64,000 bases of DNA from Lachnospiraceae bacterium (GCA_017428265.1 JAFRRD010000037.1:21552-85551), one strand, 5' to 3'; positions 43,842 through 52,873 are shown, counted from the stretch's first letter. Notes: generated from the sequence alone by a model not told the origin. Translations and numbers: made by a program.

Positions 43842-44660
43842 TTATTTATAGCTGTGCAGGCCCGCGATCAGCGTGTTGACGCCGACGTAGGTGAAGATCA
43901 CGCAGAGAAAGCCCGCCACGGCAAAGATGGCCGCCTTCCGCCCCGTCATGCCTTTCCGAAGGCGCAGGTGCAGGAAGATTGCGTAGATGAGCCAGGTGAT
44001 GAGGCTCCAGGTCTCCTTCGGGTCCCAGTTCCAGTAGGTGCCCCAGGCCTTCTTCGCCCAGATGGCGCCGGTGACCATGCACAGTGTCAGGAAAAGAAAG
44101 CCGAGCGCGACCGCGCGGTAAATGATCCGGTCCAGGGTCTCATTGTTCGGGATCCCGGCAAGGCTGCCCGGGAAGGTGTCCCGAATCAGGAAGGCCAGGG
44201 CGACGCCGAAGGCCACGCCGAACGCGCCGTAGCCGATGATGGCCATGGACACGTGGAAGCCCAGCCAGCTGCTCTGCAGGGCCGGCATCAGTTCGTGGAT
44301 CTCGCGGCTCTGCATGGAGGCATAGCCGATGATCAGGAAAATGACCGGCGCGATGAAGGTCCCGAGCACGTCGAACTTATATTTCCGCACGAAGATCAGG
44401 AAGCACAGCGCAATGCCCCAGGCGAAGGCGTTCGCGAACTCGTACTGGTTGGTAAGAGGCAGCCGTCCGGCGTGGAAGCCGCGCACGACGATCGAGACGG
44501 TCTGCAGGCCGAAGGCGAGGCACATCAGGCCGTAGGCCGCCTTCCGCGCCCACTCCTTCTTTGCCACGGCGTAAAAGAAATACGCGGCTGCCGTGACTAG
44601 ATAGGCGACCAGCGCCGCCATGAAGCTTATGTTTTCAGTCTTTGTCAGCAGCTGATCCAT
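43842..44660 (-). CDS. ccsB: Cytochrome c biogenesis protein CcsB/ResC (system II)
   Basis: 272 residues with about eight membrane helices. The tryptophan-rich haem-handling motif WGTYWNWDPKETWSLITW is at about 195-212, with conserved His residues on flanking loops. With ResB it moves haem across the membrane and attaches it to CxxCH sites. Nomenclature varies: the family is called CcsA, CcsB or ResC. GGAG precedes the ATG. Its start overlaps resB by 26 bp, and it is the last gene of nrfA-resB-ccsB. Confidence 0.93.
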   Translation of the reverse strand: MDQLLTKTENISFMAALVAYLVTAAAYFFYAVAKKEWARKAAYGLMCLAFGLQTVSIVVRGFHAGRLPLTNQYEFANAFAWGIALCFLIFVRKYKFDVLGTFIAPVIFLIIGYASMQSREIHELMPALQSSWLGFHVSMAIIGYGAFGVAFGVALAFLIRDTFPGSLAGIPNNETLDRIIYRAVALGFLFLTLCMVTGAIWAKKAWGTYWNWDPKETWSLITWLIYAIFLHLRLRKGMTGRKAAIFAVAGFLCVIFTYVGVNTLIAGLHSYK

Positions 44661-45729
44661 TTTCTTTTCTCCTCTTTTCTTCCCACGGGCGGACGTAGAA
44701 GGCCAGTACCAAGCCCGCGATCAGGATCGCGGCGCTTGCCGCGGCAGCCGGGGCGGCCGGGTCGGTCCGCGCCACGATCAGGGTGTATTCGGTCGGGTCG
44801 CGCATTACGAAACTGTAGCCGTGCACGTCGATCGGCGCGCCGGGCTCGGTGATGTTCATCGAGATCAGGCTGCCTTCGTAATAGATCCCGTACAGGCAAT
44901 AGGGGTTGTTCGGAAGCGGCGTTTTGCTGGTGAAGTAGCCGTTCTCATCCAGGCCGAAGTCCGGGTAAAACTTGTTGAAAAAGAGCGCCAGCGCCGGCAG
45001 CTCATCCGGCCCGGTATACTCGCCCGCGCAGATCAGGTCGGTCTTCACAAGCTGCCCGTCCTTGAAAATGTCCACCCACGAGGCCCAGCCCATGCTGTCC
45101 TGGTAGAAGCTGTAGCCGAAGGCGTCCAACGGATGGTTGACCGAAGCCTCGCCGGAGACCGTCCGGCCCTCCTTGTCGGTCACGGTCAGCCCCGCGGTGT
45201 ACTGCTCCACCGTGTAGTCGTCGCGGAGCGACACATTGAAGCTGTCGATGGTCAGCATCAGGCCGGTCCGGCCGAGCGGCTGCGTGCTGCCCGCGATCCC
45301 GTAGACCACCTCTTCCTTCGCGAGGAACTGCCCGGCGGCAAAACTCACGATGAGAAGCAGGAGCCCGAGATGCGTGAGCCAGCTGCCCCAGAGCCCGAAG
45401 TGTTTCGTCTTCCGGAAGGCCGCAAGGACCTTTCCGAAGCGCGAAATGCTGCAGAGGATGAGATTCAGGCAGAGCAACCCCGCAAGCAGCAAAAACCAGG
45501 CGCTGTGGAAGACATCATTCAGTTTCAGACCAATCAGCAGACCGCCCTTCGTCGCCCCATAGGCATCAAAGTAGTAGCTGAGCGTTTTTCCCTGCGGAAT
45601 GATGCTGCCCGCAGCGCAGGCCGCAAGTATTATGACCAGTAAAGCAAAACTGAACGGCATACCGCTCAGAAAACGAAGGATCTTTCTGACGATACCCGTT
45701 CGGTCTTGCTGCATTTCCGTATCATGCAT
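44635..45729 (-). CDS. resB: Cytochrome c biogenesis protein ResB
   Basis: 364 residues. Three N-terminal membrane helices (about 27-45, 75-95, 115-135, the second with LLLAGLLCLNLILCSISRF), a large extracytoplasmic beta domain (about 140-320), and a last helix (about 325-345). These are the system II ResB/Ccs1 features; ASVNHPLDAFGYSFYQ and FGLWGSWLTHLGLLLLIVS are typical. It overlaps the nrfA stop by one nt (TAATG). Confidence 0.92.
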   Translation of the reverse strand: MHDTEMQQDRTGIVRKILRFLSGMPFSFALLVIILAACAAGSIIPQGKTLSYYFDAYGATKGGLLIGLKLNDVFHSAWFLLLAGLLCLNLILCSISRFGKVLAAFRKTKHFGLWGSWLTHLGLLLLIVSFAAGQFLAKEEVVYGIAGSTQPLGRTGLMLTIDSFNVSLRDDYTVEQYTAGLTVTDKEGRTVSGEASVNHPLDAFGYSFYQDSMGWASWVDIFKDGQLVKTDLICAGEYTGPDELPALALFFNKFYPDFGLDENGYFTSKTPLPNNPYCLYGIYYEGSLISMNITEPGAPIDVHGYSFVMRDPTEYTLIVARTDPAAPAAAASAAILIAGLVLAFYVRPWEEKRRKENGSAADKD

Positions 45730-47012
45730 TATTTCAGAAGCTCCAGGGCCTTTTGGGCCAGTTCTTCCGCCTTGTTAAGGCAGGCATTGGAAAGCTTGCT
45801 GTTGTGCGCGCCTTCCGCATTTTCCACATAGACGAAATCCCAGTAGAACTGCGCTTCGCGGTCCAGTTCCCGGATCTCGGCGAGCTTCTCTTCACTCAGG
45901 CTCCCGGCCTCCACGGCCTTCGCCAGCTTCTCGTTGACCTGCACCAGCAGGGCGCTGATCGTCTTCTCGCGGCCTGTCACCTTCTCCTGGATCTCTTTGA
46001 CCATGCCCTTCAGGTCGCTGTGGCAGACCGAGCAGGTATTGACGATCAGGTCGGTATTCTCCAGCGGGCTCACAAGATAGTGGTTCGCATAGGGATCGCC
46101 GGTCTTTTCGTTGTAGGCGACGCCCATGTGGCAGTCCGCGCAGGTATACATGCCGGCGTGCTGGCTGCCTTCGCCGTAATAGGTCTCGAATTCCGGATGC
46201 TGGACCTTGATCATGCCCACGCCGGTATTCTTGTTGGTGTAATCGGTGAAATTGTTCAGTTCCTTATAGTAGGCGTAAATGGCCTCCGGCGCGATCTCAT
46301 CCAGCGTGGAATACGGTACGAGCGTAGCCTTGGTATCGGGATCGAAATAGTATTCGATGTGGCACTGCGCGCACGAAACGGAGCTCGCCGGAAGCTTGCC
46401 CGCCTCGACCTCGTCGCCCATGGCGTTCGCCATGTAATCATGGGTGATCACGATGGTGCCGGGGGTGTCCGCATGGCAGTTGTAACAGCTGACGGGTTCG
46501 CTGACCTGGGAAAAGACTTCTTTGAAATCCGTGGCGTAGACCTGCGTGCCCATGGCGTTGACCATGGCCGTCATATCCGGCGTCTTGCAGGTCAGGCAGT
46601 TCGCCAGCTTGTGCGGACGGGTCGTTTCGGAAATATCCTGCAGCGTATAGTTGTGGCCGATCGCCTCCGTATAGTCGAAGGAAAAGCCCATGCCGTCGTA
46701 CAGGACCTTGATGTCCGGGTCGGTTTCGACGTAGAACACCCGGGTGCTGCCGTGGCCCTTGTTCTCGGCATTCTTCATGTAACTGGCATAGATATCGGAA
46801 TAGTACTCAGACCACTCCTCGGCGGAAACGACACCGTTCAGGCGGTTCGTCGTGACAGACGGAACGGCCGGCACCTCAATGTCGGCGATACTGTCCACTC
46901 TCTTTTCCGCAAGTTTCAGATCCTTTCCGTAGCCCACGATACTGACGACAAATACCGCCAGCAATGCAAGCCCCAGGATCGTCATAAAGAAATCCAGTTT
47001 CTTATTGCCCAT
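45729..47012 (-). CDS. nrfA: Ammonia-forming cytochrome c nitrite reductase
   Basis: 427 residues. Five haem sites: catalytic CLTCK (139-143), then CYNCH (176-180), CAQCH (214-218), CADCH (291-295) and CSVCH (327-331). The lysine-ligated first haem, Arg 132, SVSCAQCHIEYYF and MIKVQHPEFETY with His 272 agree with NrfA active-site residues. An N-terminal membrane helix (about 7-28) is kept, so it is probably membrane-anchored outside the cell. Reduces nitrite to ammonium with six electrons. The start was set at 47010-47012 with GGAGG upstream. First gene of nrfA-resB-ccsB; no nrfH is beside it. Confidence 0.96.
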   Translation of the reverse strand: MGNKKLDFFMTILGLALLAVFVVSIVGYGKDLKLAEKRVDSIADIEVPAVPSVTTNRLNGVVSAEEWSEYYSDIYASYMKNAENKGHGSTRVFYVETDPDIKVLYDGMGFSFDYTEAIGHNYTLQDISETTRPHKLANCLTCKTPDMTAMVNAMGTQVYATDFKEVFSQVSEPVSCYNCHADTPGTIVITHDYMANAMGDEVEAGKLPASSVSCAQCHIEYYFDPDTKATLVPYSTLDEIAPEAIYAYYKELNNFTDYTNKNTGVGMIKVQHPEFETYYGEGSQHAGMYTCADCHMGVAYNEKTGDPYANHYLVSPLENTDLIVNTCSVCHSDLKGMVKEIQEKVTGREKTISALLVQVNEKLAKAVEAGSLSEEKLAEIRELDREAQFYWDFVYVENAEGAHNSKLSNACLNKAEELAQKALELLK

Positions 47013-47054
47013 GTCATCCTCCGCAGCAGGAAAACCACTGCCTGTACTGTTCAT

Positions 47055-47083
47055 AGCGTACCATACGCTCCGGAAAAAAGCAA
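47055..47083 (-). promoter_or_regulatory. Promoter of nrfA-resB-ccsB
   Basis: Minus strand: -35 TTGCTT (47078-47083), 17-bp spacer, -10 TACGCT (47055-47060). An imperfect -10 suggests activator dependence. Confidence 0.5.
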
Positions 47084-47090
47084 GCCGCGA

Positions 47091-47119
47091 GTTGTCAGAA
47101 GAACGATTCTCCTGACAAC
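47091..47119 (-). promoter_or_regulatory. Inverted repeat upstream of the nrfA promoter
   Basis: GTTGTCAG and CTGACAAC, a perfect 8-bp inverted repeat with a 13-nt centre, lying directly upstream of the -35 box, centred near -57. It could be the site of an activator or simply a hairpin; the protein is unknown. Confidence 0.5.
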
Positions 47120-47162
47120 ATTAGTCCTTCTTCCCTTACGGCCGCGCAATCATCCGTTAATC

Positions 47163-47191
47163 TTGCAAAACTTCCGCGTTTTCCCTATAAT
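47163..47191 (+). promoter_or_regulatory. Promoter of dapF
   Basis: -35 TTGCAA (47163-47168), 17-bp spacer, -10 TATAAT (47186-47191), about 35 nt before the ATG. Confidence 0.82.
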
Positions 47192-47229
47192 TAATTATCA
47201 TCCCTTGAAGATCCATGTGAGGAAATATC

Positions 47230-48075
47230 ATGAAATTCTGGAAAATGAACGGAGCGGGCAACGACTTCATCATCATCGACAACAGAAGTGCTGGATTACC
47301 GGAAGAAAAACTGCCAGAAATCATTCGGACGGTCTGCGAAAGGCATCTTTCGGTCGGTGCGGACGGCCTGATGCTGGTCGAGGCGCCGGACAGCCCCGGC
47401 GCGGACGTGAAGATGCGCTATTTCAATTCCGACGGCTCCGCGGGCGAGATGTGCGGCAACGGCGCGCGCTGCATCTGCCGCTGGGCGTACGAGAACGGCC
47501 TGGCCGGCGAAACGCAGCGGATCGAAACGACCGCCGGCATCGTGACGGGCGAGCGCCTGGATGAGCGGAACTACCGGATCCGCCTGAACGACCCGTCGGT
47601 GCTGGACATCGACCGGGTGGTGGACGTGGACGGCCAGCCCTGCCAGGCGGCCTATGTGGAACTCGGCGTCCCCGGCCTGCCGCATGCCGTGGTCCCGGTC
47701 GCCGGCCTTGCCCGCGCCGACCGCGCGACGCTCCGCGAGCTGGGCGAAACGCTGCGTTACCATCCTTCGTTCCCGAAGGGTGTGAACGTGAACTTCTACG
47801 AGATCACCGGACCGGACGAGGTCCTGCTCGTCACCTACGAGCGCGGCGTCGAGGACTTCACTTACGCCTGCGGCACGGGCACCGGCTCGACCGCGGCTGT
47901 GCTGACCCTGAAGAGCCTCATTTCCGGCCGCGGTACGCGCTTTACGATGCGCGGCGGCGTACTGACCACGGACGTTCTTCGCGATGAAAAAGGCCGGATC
48001 ACCGATCTTTATCTGACCGGCCCGACCAATATCGTCGCCAAAGGCGAGATCACGGACGAGGACCTGTCATACTAA
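47230..48075 (+). CDS. dapF: Diaminopimelate epimerase
   Basis: 281 residues. Converts LL- to meso-diaminopimelate for lysine and peptidoglycan. The N-terminal start KMNGAGNDFIIIDNR, first catalytic Cys in NSDGSAGEMCGNGARC, and second in YACGTGTGSTAAVLT are all present; the two pseudo-repeats are complete. GAGGAAAT precedes the ATG. Single gene followed by a family A repeat. Confidence 0.97.
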   Translation: MKFWKMNGAGNDFIIIDNRSAGLPEEKLPEIIRTVCERHLSVGADGLMLVEAPDSPGADVKMRYFNSDGSAGEMCGNGARCICRWAYENGLAGETQRIETTAGIVTGERLDERNYRIRLNDPSVLDIDRVVDVDGQPCQAAYVELGVPGLPHAVVPVAGLARADRATLRELGETLRYHPSFPKGVNVNFYEITGPDEVLLVTYERGVEDFTYACGTGTGSTAAVLTLKSLISGRGTRFTMRGGVLTTDVLRDEKGRITDLYLTGPTNIVAKGEITDEDLSY

Positions 48076-48079
48076 CCCC

Positions 48080-48158
48080 CTGTCATCCTGAGCGCAGCGA
48101 AGGATCTTCCTGCTTTTGATTTGAAGATCCTTCGTCGCTTCGCTCCTCAGGATGACAA
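48080..48158. repeat. Family A dispersed palindromic repeat, copy 2
   Basis: CTGTCATCCTGAGCGCAGCG with AAGGATCTTCCTG, then the inverted GAAGATCCTTCGTCGCTTCG with CTCCTCAGGATGAC. It is the same unit pair as copies 1 and 3, and in the gap between the converging dapF and livF genes, so it could end both transcripts. Confidence 0.9.
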
Positions 48159-48166
48159 AAAAGCAC

Positions 48167-48197
48167 CCCTCTCCCGCCTGCCGGGAGAGGGGCTCCT
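48167..48197. repeat. Family B palindromic repeat, copy 3
   Basis: CCCCTCTCCCG and CGGGAGAGGGG pair around CCTGC, followed by CTCCTTTT. It lies 23 nt after the livF stop, right after the family A copy, and could be the livF terminator. Confidence 0.7.
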
Positions 48198-48219
48198 TTT
48201 GTTTTCCGCGAATCGGTTC

Positions 48220-48930
48220 TTATCCGCCCAGATAAGCTTTCTTCACCGCGGGCGAGGCGAGGAGTTCCTCCGCCGCGCCGCTCATGACGATGCGTCCGGT
48301 CTCCATGACGTAGGCACGGTCCGCGACCGACAGCGCCGCCTGCGCGTTCTGCTCGACGAGCAGGATCGTGGTCCCGCCGGCGTTCAGTTCGCGGATGATC
48401 CCGAAGATCTGTTCCACGAGGATCGGGGCAAGGCCCATGGACGGCTCGTCCATCATCAAAAGCTTCGGCTTCGACATCAGCGCCCGGCCCATCGCGAGCA
48501 TCTGCTGCTCGCCGCCGGAAAGCGTTCCCGCCGTCTGCTCCCGCCTTTCCTCAAGCCGCGGGAAGCGGCGGAACACGTCTTCCATCTGCTCTCTCACTTC
48601 CTGCCGGGACGCGATGTACGCGCCCATTTCCAGATTCTCCTCCACGCTCATCCGAAGGAAGATGCGCCGCCCTTCGGGCACCATCGCGAGACCTTTTTTG
48701 ACCACGGAATGCCCCGGCACATGCATCAGCGAGCTGCCGTGGAACAGGATCTCGCCGCTTGCGGGAAGGATCCGCGCGATCGCGTTCAGCGTGGTCGACT
48801 TGCCCGCGCCGTTCGCCCCGATCAGGGTCACGATCTCGCCCTCGCGTACCTCGAAGGACACGTCCTTCACGGCGTGGATCGCGCCGTAGGACACGTTCAG
48901 GCCGCGTACCGACAAAATGGCTTCGCTCAT
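48220..48930 (-). CDS. livF: Branched-chain amino acid ABC transporter ATPase LivF
   Basis: 236 residues, single ABC domain. Walker A GANGAGKST, the LivF-typical RIFLRMSVEENLEMGAY, signature LSGGEQQMLAMGRAL, Walker B LLMMDEPSMGLAP and the short EEL-ASPAVKKAYLGG end. Couples ATP hydrolysis to uptake with LivG. Last gene of livJHMGF; its ATG overlaps the livG stop. Confidence 0.96.
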   Translation of the reverse strand: MSEAILSVRGLNVSYGAIHAVKDVSFEVREGEIVTLIGANGAGKSTTLNAIARILPASGEILFHGSSLMHVPGHSVVKKGLAMVPEGRRIFLRMSVEENLEMGAYIASRQEVREQMEDVFRRFPRLEERREQTAGTLSGGEQQMLAMGRALMSKPKLLMMDEPSMGLAPILVEQIFGIIRELNAGGTTILLVEQNAQAALSVADRAYVMETGRIVMSGAAEELLASPAVKKAYLGG

Positions 48931-49781
48931 GCCTCTTTCCTCCCGAGATAAGCTTCGATGACGGCCGGATCCTGCTGGATGTCCTCCGGCGAACCCTTGG
49001 CGATGACCTCGCCGAAGTTCAGCACGCAGATGCCTTCGCAGAGGTTCATGACAAGGTTCATGTCATGCTCGATGAGCAGCACCGCGATCTCGAAACGGTC
49101 GCGGATCAGGCGGATGTTTTCCGTGAGCTCCGCCGTCTCCGACGGGTTCATCCCGGCCGCCGGCTCGTCCAGCAAAAGGAGCTTCGGCTTCGTCGACAGC
49201 GCCCGCAGGATCTCGAGCCGCCGCTGCGCCCCGTAGGGCAGGCTCCCGGCCCGTGCGCCGGCGTACTGCTCCATGTTGAAGATCGACAAAAAATCCATCG
49301 CCTTGTCGTGGGCTTCTTTTTCTTTGCGTTTCCAGCCCGGCCCGTGCACGATCCCGGAAAGCAGCGAATACTTGATCTCGCGGTCCATGGCCACGGTGAT
49401 GTTCTGCTCCACGGTCATGTTGGCAAAAAGGCGGATGTTCTGGAAGGTCCGCGCCATCCCGGCGTGGCTGATGCCCGCCGTGGTCATGTTGTGGGTGTCC
49501 TTCCCGTCGAAAAGGATGGTCCCGTGCGTCGGCTCGTAGACCTTGGTCAGCAGGTTGAACACGGTCGTCTTGCCCGCGCCGTTCGGGCCGATCAGGCCCG
49601 CGATCTCGGTCGGGCCGAGGGTCAGGTCAAAATCTTTCACGGCTGAGAGGCCGCCGAAATTGACGCCCAGGCCGATGCATTCCAGGATGGGCGGCTTATC
49701 CGCGTCCCGCTCCGGGACATACCAGGTCCGCTGCTGCGGGACCAGCTTTGCGGTCGCCCGCGAATTCTCAAGCGGTGCCAT
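48927..49781 (-). CDS. livG: Branched-chain amino acid ABC transporter ATPase LivG
   Basis: 284 residues. Walker A GPNGAGKTT, the LivG-type AGMARTFQNIRLFANMTV, a 25-residue helical insert, LPYGAQRRLEILRAL as the signature, Walker B LLLDEPAAGMNP and the typical end PAVIEAYLGRKE. About 25-30 residues at the N-terminus precede the usual domain start and may not be essential. Overlaps livM by 14 bp. Confidence 0.95.
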   Translation of the reverse strand: MAPLENSRATAKLVPQQRTWYVPERDADKPPILECIGLGVNFGGLSAVKDFDLTLGPTEIAGLIGPNGAGKTTVFNLLTKVYEPTHGTILFDGKDTHNMTTAGISHAGMARTFQNIRLFANMTVEQNITVAMDREIKYSLLSGIVHGPGWKRKEKEAHDKAMDFLSIFNMEQYAGARAGSLPYGAQRRLEILRALSTKPKLLLLDEPAAGMNPSETAELTENIRLIRDRFEIAVLLIEHDMNLVMNLCEGICVLNFGEVIAKGSPEDIQQDPAVIEAYLGRKEA

Positions 49782-50775
49782 GGTTCTCCCCTCCTGTCTC
49801 CTTTGCCTTTCCGAGCCGGACCGAGCTCAGCTTCTGCCGGAGCGGCGCGAGGCGCGGGCTGTTCGTCAGCAGCATCGCGAGGATCAGCACCACCGCGTAG
49901 ATCAGCATGCGGTAGTCGCCGAAATCGCGGAAGATCTCCGGCAGGGCCTGCAGCACGACGGCAGCGATGACCGAGCCGCGCACGCTTCCCATACCGCCGA
50001 GCACCACGATGACGAGGATCTCGATTGACATGTTGTAGTCGAAGGTGACCGCCTTGACGTTGGCAAAGTAGTGGCCGTAGAGCGCGCCGGCCGCGCCGGC
50101 AAAGAAGGCTGCGATGATGAACACCGTGAGCTTGTAGTAGGTCACATTCAGCCCGATGGATTCGGCCGCGATGCGGTTGTCGCGGATGGCCATGATGGCC
50201 CGGCCCTGCTTGGACTTCTTGATGTGCATCATCACGATGACGGTCAGAAAGACCAGCACGACTGCATACGGCAGGAGCGCCTTCGCGCCCGAATAAATGG
50301 GCTGCGTGTTCAGGCCGCGCGCGCCGCCCGTGACATTCAGATTGGTGATGATGTTCTTCACGATCTCGCCGCAGGCGAGCGTCACGATGGCGAGGTAGTC
50401 GCCCTTCAGCCGCAGCGCCGGCATGCCGACTGCAAAGCCGAAAAGGCCCGCGCAGATCCCGCCGACGAGCATGCACAGCGGCAGCCGTGCAATGAGCGGC
50501 AGTTTGTCCGCAAGCGAGATCGACAGAAGGCAGCCGGTGAACAGGCCCACGCTCATGAAGCCCGCGTGGCCCAGGTTCAGCTCGCCCAGAAAGCCCACGA
50601 CCAGGTTCAGCGAAACGGCCAGCACGATGTACATCGACATCGGGATGATCATGTTCGTGAACTGCCTGGTGATGTGGCCGGAGTACAGCATCCACGCCAC
50701 GACGGCATAAGCTGCCGCCAGAGCGATCAGCGTGACGGCATTTTTGTTCTTCAGCAATTCTTTTGCCCTGCCCAT
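49768..50775 (-). CDS. livM: Branched-chain amino acid ABC transporter permease LivM
   Basis: 335 residues with about nine or ten membrane helices. The LivM loop AIRDNRIAAESIGLNVTYYK (EAA-like coupling helix) is at about 210, and LNLVVGFLGELNLGHAGFMSVG is near residue 60. The start was set at 50773-50775, after GGAGAAGG; the longer frame starts inside livH. One nt separates it from the livH stop. Confidence 0.94.
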   Translation of the reverse strand: MGRAKELLKNKNAVTLIALAAAYAVVAWMLYSGHITRQFTNMIIPMSMYIVLAVSLNLVVGFLGELNLGHAGFMSVGLFTGCLLSISLADKLPLIARLPLCMLVGGICAGLFGFAVGMPALRLKGDYLAIVTLACGEIVKNIITNLNVTGGARGLNTQPIYSGAKALLPYAVVLVFLTVIVMMHIKKSKQGRAIMAIRDNRIAAESIGLNVTYYKLTVFIIAAFFAGAAGALYGHYFANVKAVTFDYNMSIEILVIVVLGGMGSVRGSVIAAVVLQALPEIFRDFGDYRMLIYAVVLILAMLLTNSPRLAPLRQKLSSVRLGKAKETGGENHGTA

Positions 50776-50776
50776 G

Positions 50777-51655
50777 TCACACCTTCTCCTGGATCTCCTT
50801 GCCCAGAAGGCCGGTGGGTCTGACCACGAGCACGAGGACAAGGACGGCGAACACGATGGCGTCGGCCCACAGCGGGGAAATGTAAGTCTTGGCCATCTGC
50901 TCGATCACGCCGAGGGCGATGCCGCCGAGCATGGCGCCGGGAAGGGATCCGATGCCGCCGAACACCGCGGCCGTAAAGGCCTTGATGCCGGGCATGGCGC
51001 CGGTCGTCGGCTTGATGTAAACGTAGGTGAGGCCGTAGCACATGCTCGCGACGGCGGCGAGCGCCGAGCCGATCGCGAAGGTCAGGGCGATCGTCCTGTC
51101 CACGCTGATGCCCATGAGTTCCGCCGCGCCGCGGTCCTCCGCGACGGCCCGCATGGCCTTGCCGAGCTTCGTCCTGTTGATGAACAGGCTCATGCCGACC
51201 ATGATGCAGGCGGTGACGCCGAGCGTCAGCAGCGTGATCCCGTCGACCGTGACTGCGCCAAGCGAGACCTGCCCCAGTTTGACGTACTGTGGGTAGGCCT
51301 TCTGCTGCGAACCGAAGATCATGAGCGCCAGATTCTGGAGCAGGTAGCTCATGCCGATGGCGGTGATGAGCACGCTCAGGGACGAGGCGCCGCGCAGCGG
51401 CTTGTAGGCAAAGTGCTCGATCGTAACGCCGAGCAGGGTACAGACCAGGACGGACAGAAAGACCGTGAAGACCGGCGGAAGCCCCGCCGAGGTAAAGGCC
51501 ACGATGCCGGCGTAGGCGCCGACCATGATCACGTCGCCGTGCGCGAAATTCAGCATCTTCGCGATGCCATAGACCATCGTGTAGCCCAGGGCGATAAGGG
51601 CGTAGATGCTCCCGAGCCCCAGGCCGCTGATGAGTGTCTTGATGAATTCGATCAT
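50777..51655 (-). CDS. livH: Branched-chain amino acid ABC transporter permease LivH
   Basis: 292 residues, about eight membrane helices. LivH signatures are SIYALIALGYTMVYGIAKMLNFAHGDVIM at the start (seen in two overlapping parts) and MRAVAEDRGAAELMGISVDR as the coupling loop near 140-160. Ends in AVLVLVLVVRPTGLLG. It follows livJ by 9 nt. Confidence 0.95.
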   Translation of the reverse strand: MIEFIKTLISGLGLGSIYALIALGYTMVYGIAKMLNFAHGDVIMVGAYAGIVAFTSAGLPPVFTVFLSVLVCTLLGVTIEHFAYKPLRGASSLSVLITAIGMSYLLQNLALMIFGSQQKAYPQYVKLGQVSLGAVTVDGITLLTLGVTACIMVGMSLFINRTKLGKAMRAVAEDRGAAELMGISVDRTIALTFAIGSALAAVASMCYGLTYVYIKPTTGAMPGIKAFTAAVFGGIGSLPGAMLGGIALGVIEQMAKTYISPLWADAIVFAVLVLVLVVRPTGLLGKEIQEKV

Positions 51656-51664
51656 AAATAAACC

Positions 51665-52828
51665 TTACTGTCCGAACAGGCTGCCGGTGCCGTCCTTGTA
51701 GATGATGGCCATGGCATTCTTCTGGGTATTGCCGTCCGCGGTCCATTTCATCGTGCCGGTCACGCCGGTGATCTCCAGCTCCAGCATGGCCTTCGCCATT
51801 GCCGCGCCGCTGGACGATCCGGCCTTTTCCATCGCCGCCTTCAGGATGTAAACGGCATCATAGCCGTCAGCCGCGAACTGGTCGGGCGTCGCGCCGTTAT
51901 AGGCTTCCTGATAGGCCTTGACGAAAGCCTGGACTTTCGCGTCGGAGTTGTCCGCCGCAAACGGCGTCATCATCAGCACGTTGTTCGCGATCGTCACATC
52001 CTGCGCCACTTTTTCCAGAATGCCGTCCAGACCGTCGGCGCCGAAGAAGTAGACGTCATCGCCGAATTTGCCCTTTGCCTGGGTCAGGAAGGTGGAAGCC
52101 GGTTCCGCGTAGATCGGGATGAAGATCAGCTTGACGTCAGCCGCCAGCAGCTTGTTGATCTGCGTGGTGAAGTCGGTCTTGGTGCTCTCGGTAAAGGTCT
52201 GGACCTCTACGATCTCGATACCGTTCTCCTCGCATCCCTTCTTGAAGGATTCGTACAGGCCGGTCGAATAGTCGTAGTCGCTCTGGTACAGGACCGCTAC
52301 CTTGTCCGTGATATTCTTCTCCTTGATGTAGTTGGCCGCCATGACGCCCTGATAGCCGTCGTTGAAGCAGACGCGGAACGCCTTGTCGTTCGAATCCAGG
52401 ATGTTGTCGGAGGAGCCGCTCGGCGTCAGCAGCATGATGTCGTCATCCTTCGCCGCCGCGCAGACCGTCGCCATCTCGCCGGAGAAGACGCAGCCCATGG
52501 AGATCTTCATTCCCCAGTCAAGGAGTTTGCCGTAGGCGTTGACCGCGCTTTCGGCATCGCCCTGGGAATCCTGGAAGGACAGTTCGATCTGCTGGCCGGC
52601 AATGCCGCCCGCCGCATTGATCTCCTTTACCGCGATCTCGGCGCCCTGCTTGACCGAAATGCCGTAGTTTGCATAGTCGCCGGTCAGCGGGCCGATGCCG
52701 CCGATCTTGATCGTCTCCTTTGTGCCGTCGGTGCCGTCCGCCGTGCTCGCAGGCTTGTCGCCGCCGCAGGCTGTCAGGGCAAATACCATCGCCGCAGCCA
52801 GGATCAGGCTCATCATTTTCTTCATCAT
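51665..52828 (-). CDS. livJ: Branched-chain amino acid ABC transporter binding lipoprotein LivJ
   Basis: 387 residues. Lipoprotein signal MMKKMMSLILAAAMVFALTACGG with the acylated Cys at about 21, then a Thr/Asp-rich linker and a two-lobed periplasmic-binding fold beginning IKIGGIGPLTGDYANYGISV, typical of the Leu/Ile/Val-binding (peripla_BP_6) family. The substrate is predicted to be a branched-chain amino acid from the full livJHMGF set. AAGGAGG lies before a double ATG; the first (52826-52828) is used here, and the second is equally possible. First structural gene after the leader ORF. Confidence 0.94.
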   Translation of the reverse strand: MMKKMMSLILAAAMVFALTACGGDKPASTADGTDGTKETIKIGGIGPLTGDYANYGISVKQGAEIAVKEINAAGGIAGQQIELSFQDSQGDAESAVNAYGKLLDWGMKISMGCVFSGEMATVCAAAKDDDIMLLTPSGSSDNILDSNDKAFRVCFNDGYQGVMAANYIKEKNITDKVAVLYQSDYDYSTGLYESFKKGCEENGIEIVEVQTFTESTKTDFTTQINKLLAADVKLIFIPIYAEPASTFLTQAKGKFGDDVYFFGADGLDGILEKVAQDVTIANNVLMMTPFAADNSDAKVQAFVKAYQEAYNGATPDQFAADGYDAVYILKAAMEKAGSSSGAAMAKAMLELEITGVTGTMKWTADGNTQKNAMAIIYKDGTGSLFGQ

Positions 52829-52873
52829 TTTCTCCTCCTTCTTCTTTGCCGGGAAAACATTCGCTGATGATAT

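Noticed and set aside
42417-44600. 727-codon plus-strand frame across the dipeptidase and ccsB genes
   Set aside because: Antisense of two clear genes and crosses a terminator.
48076-48219. Insertion sequence remnant between dapF and livF
   Set aside because: The palindromes are short and have no open frame or target duplication; they fit two repeat families better than an IS end.
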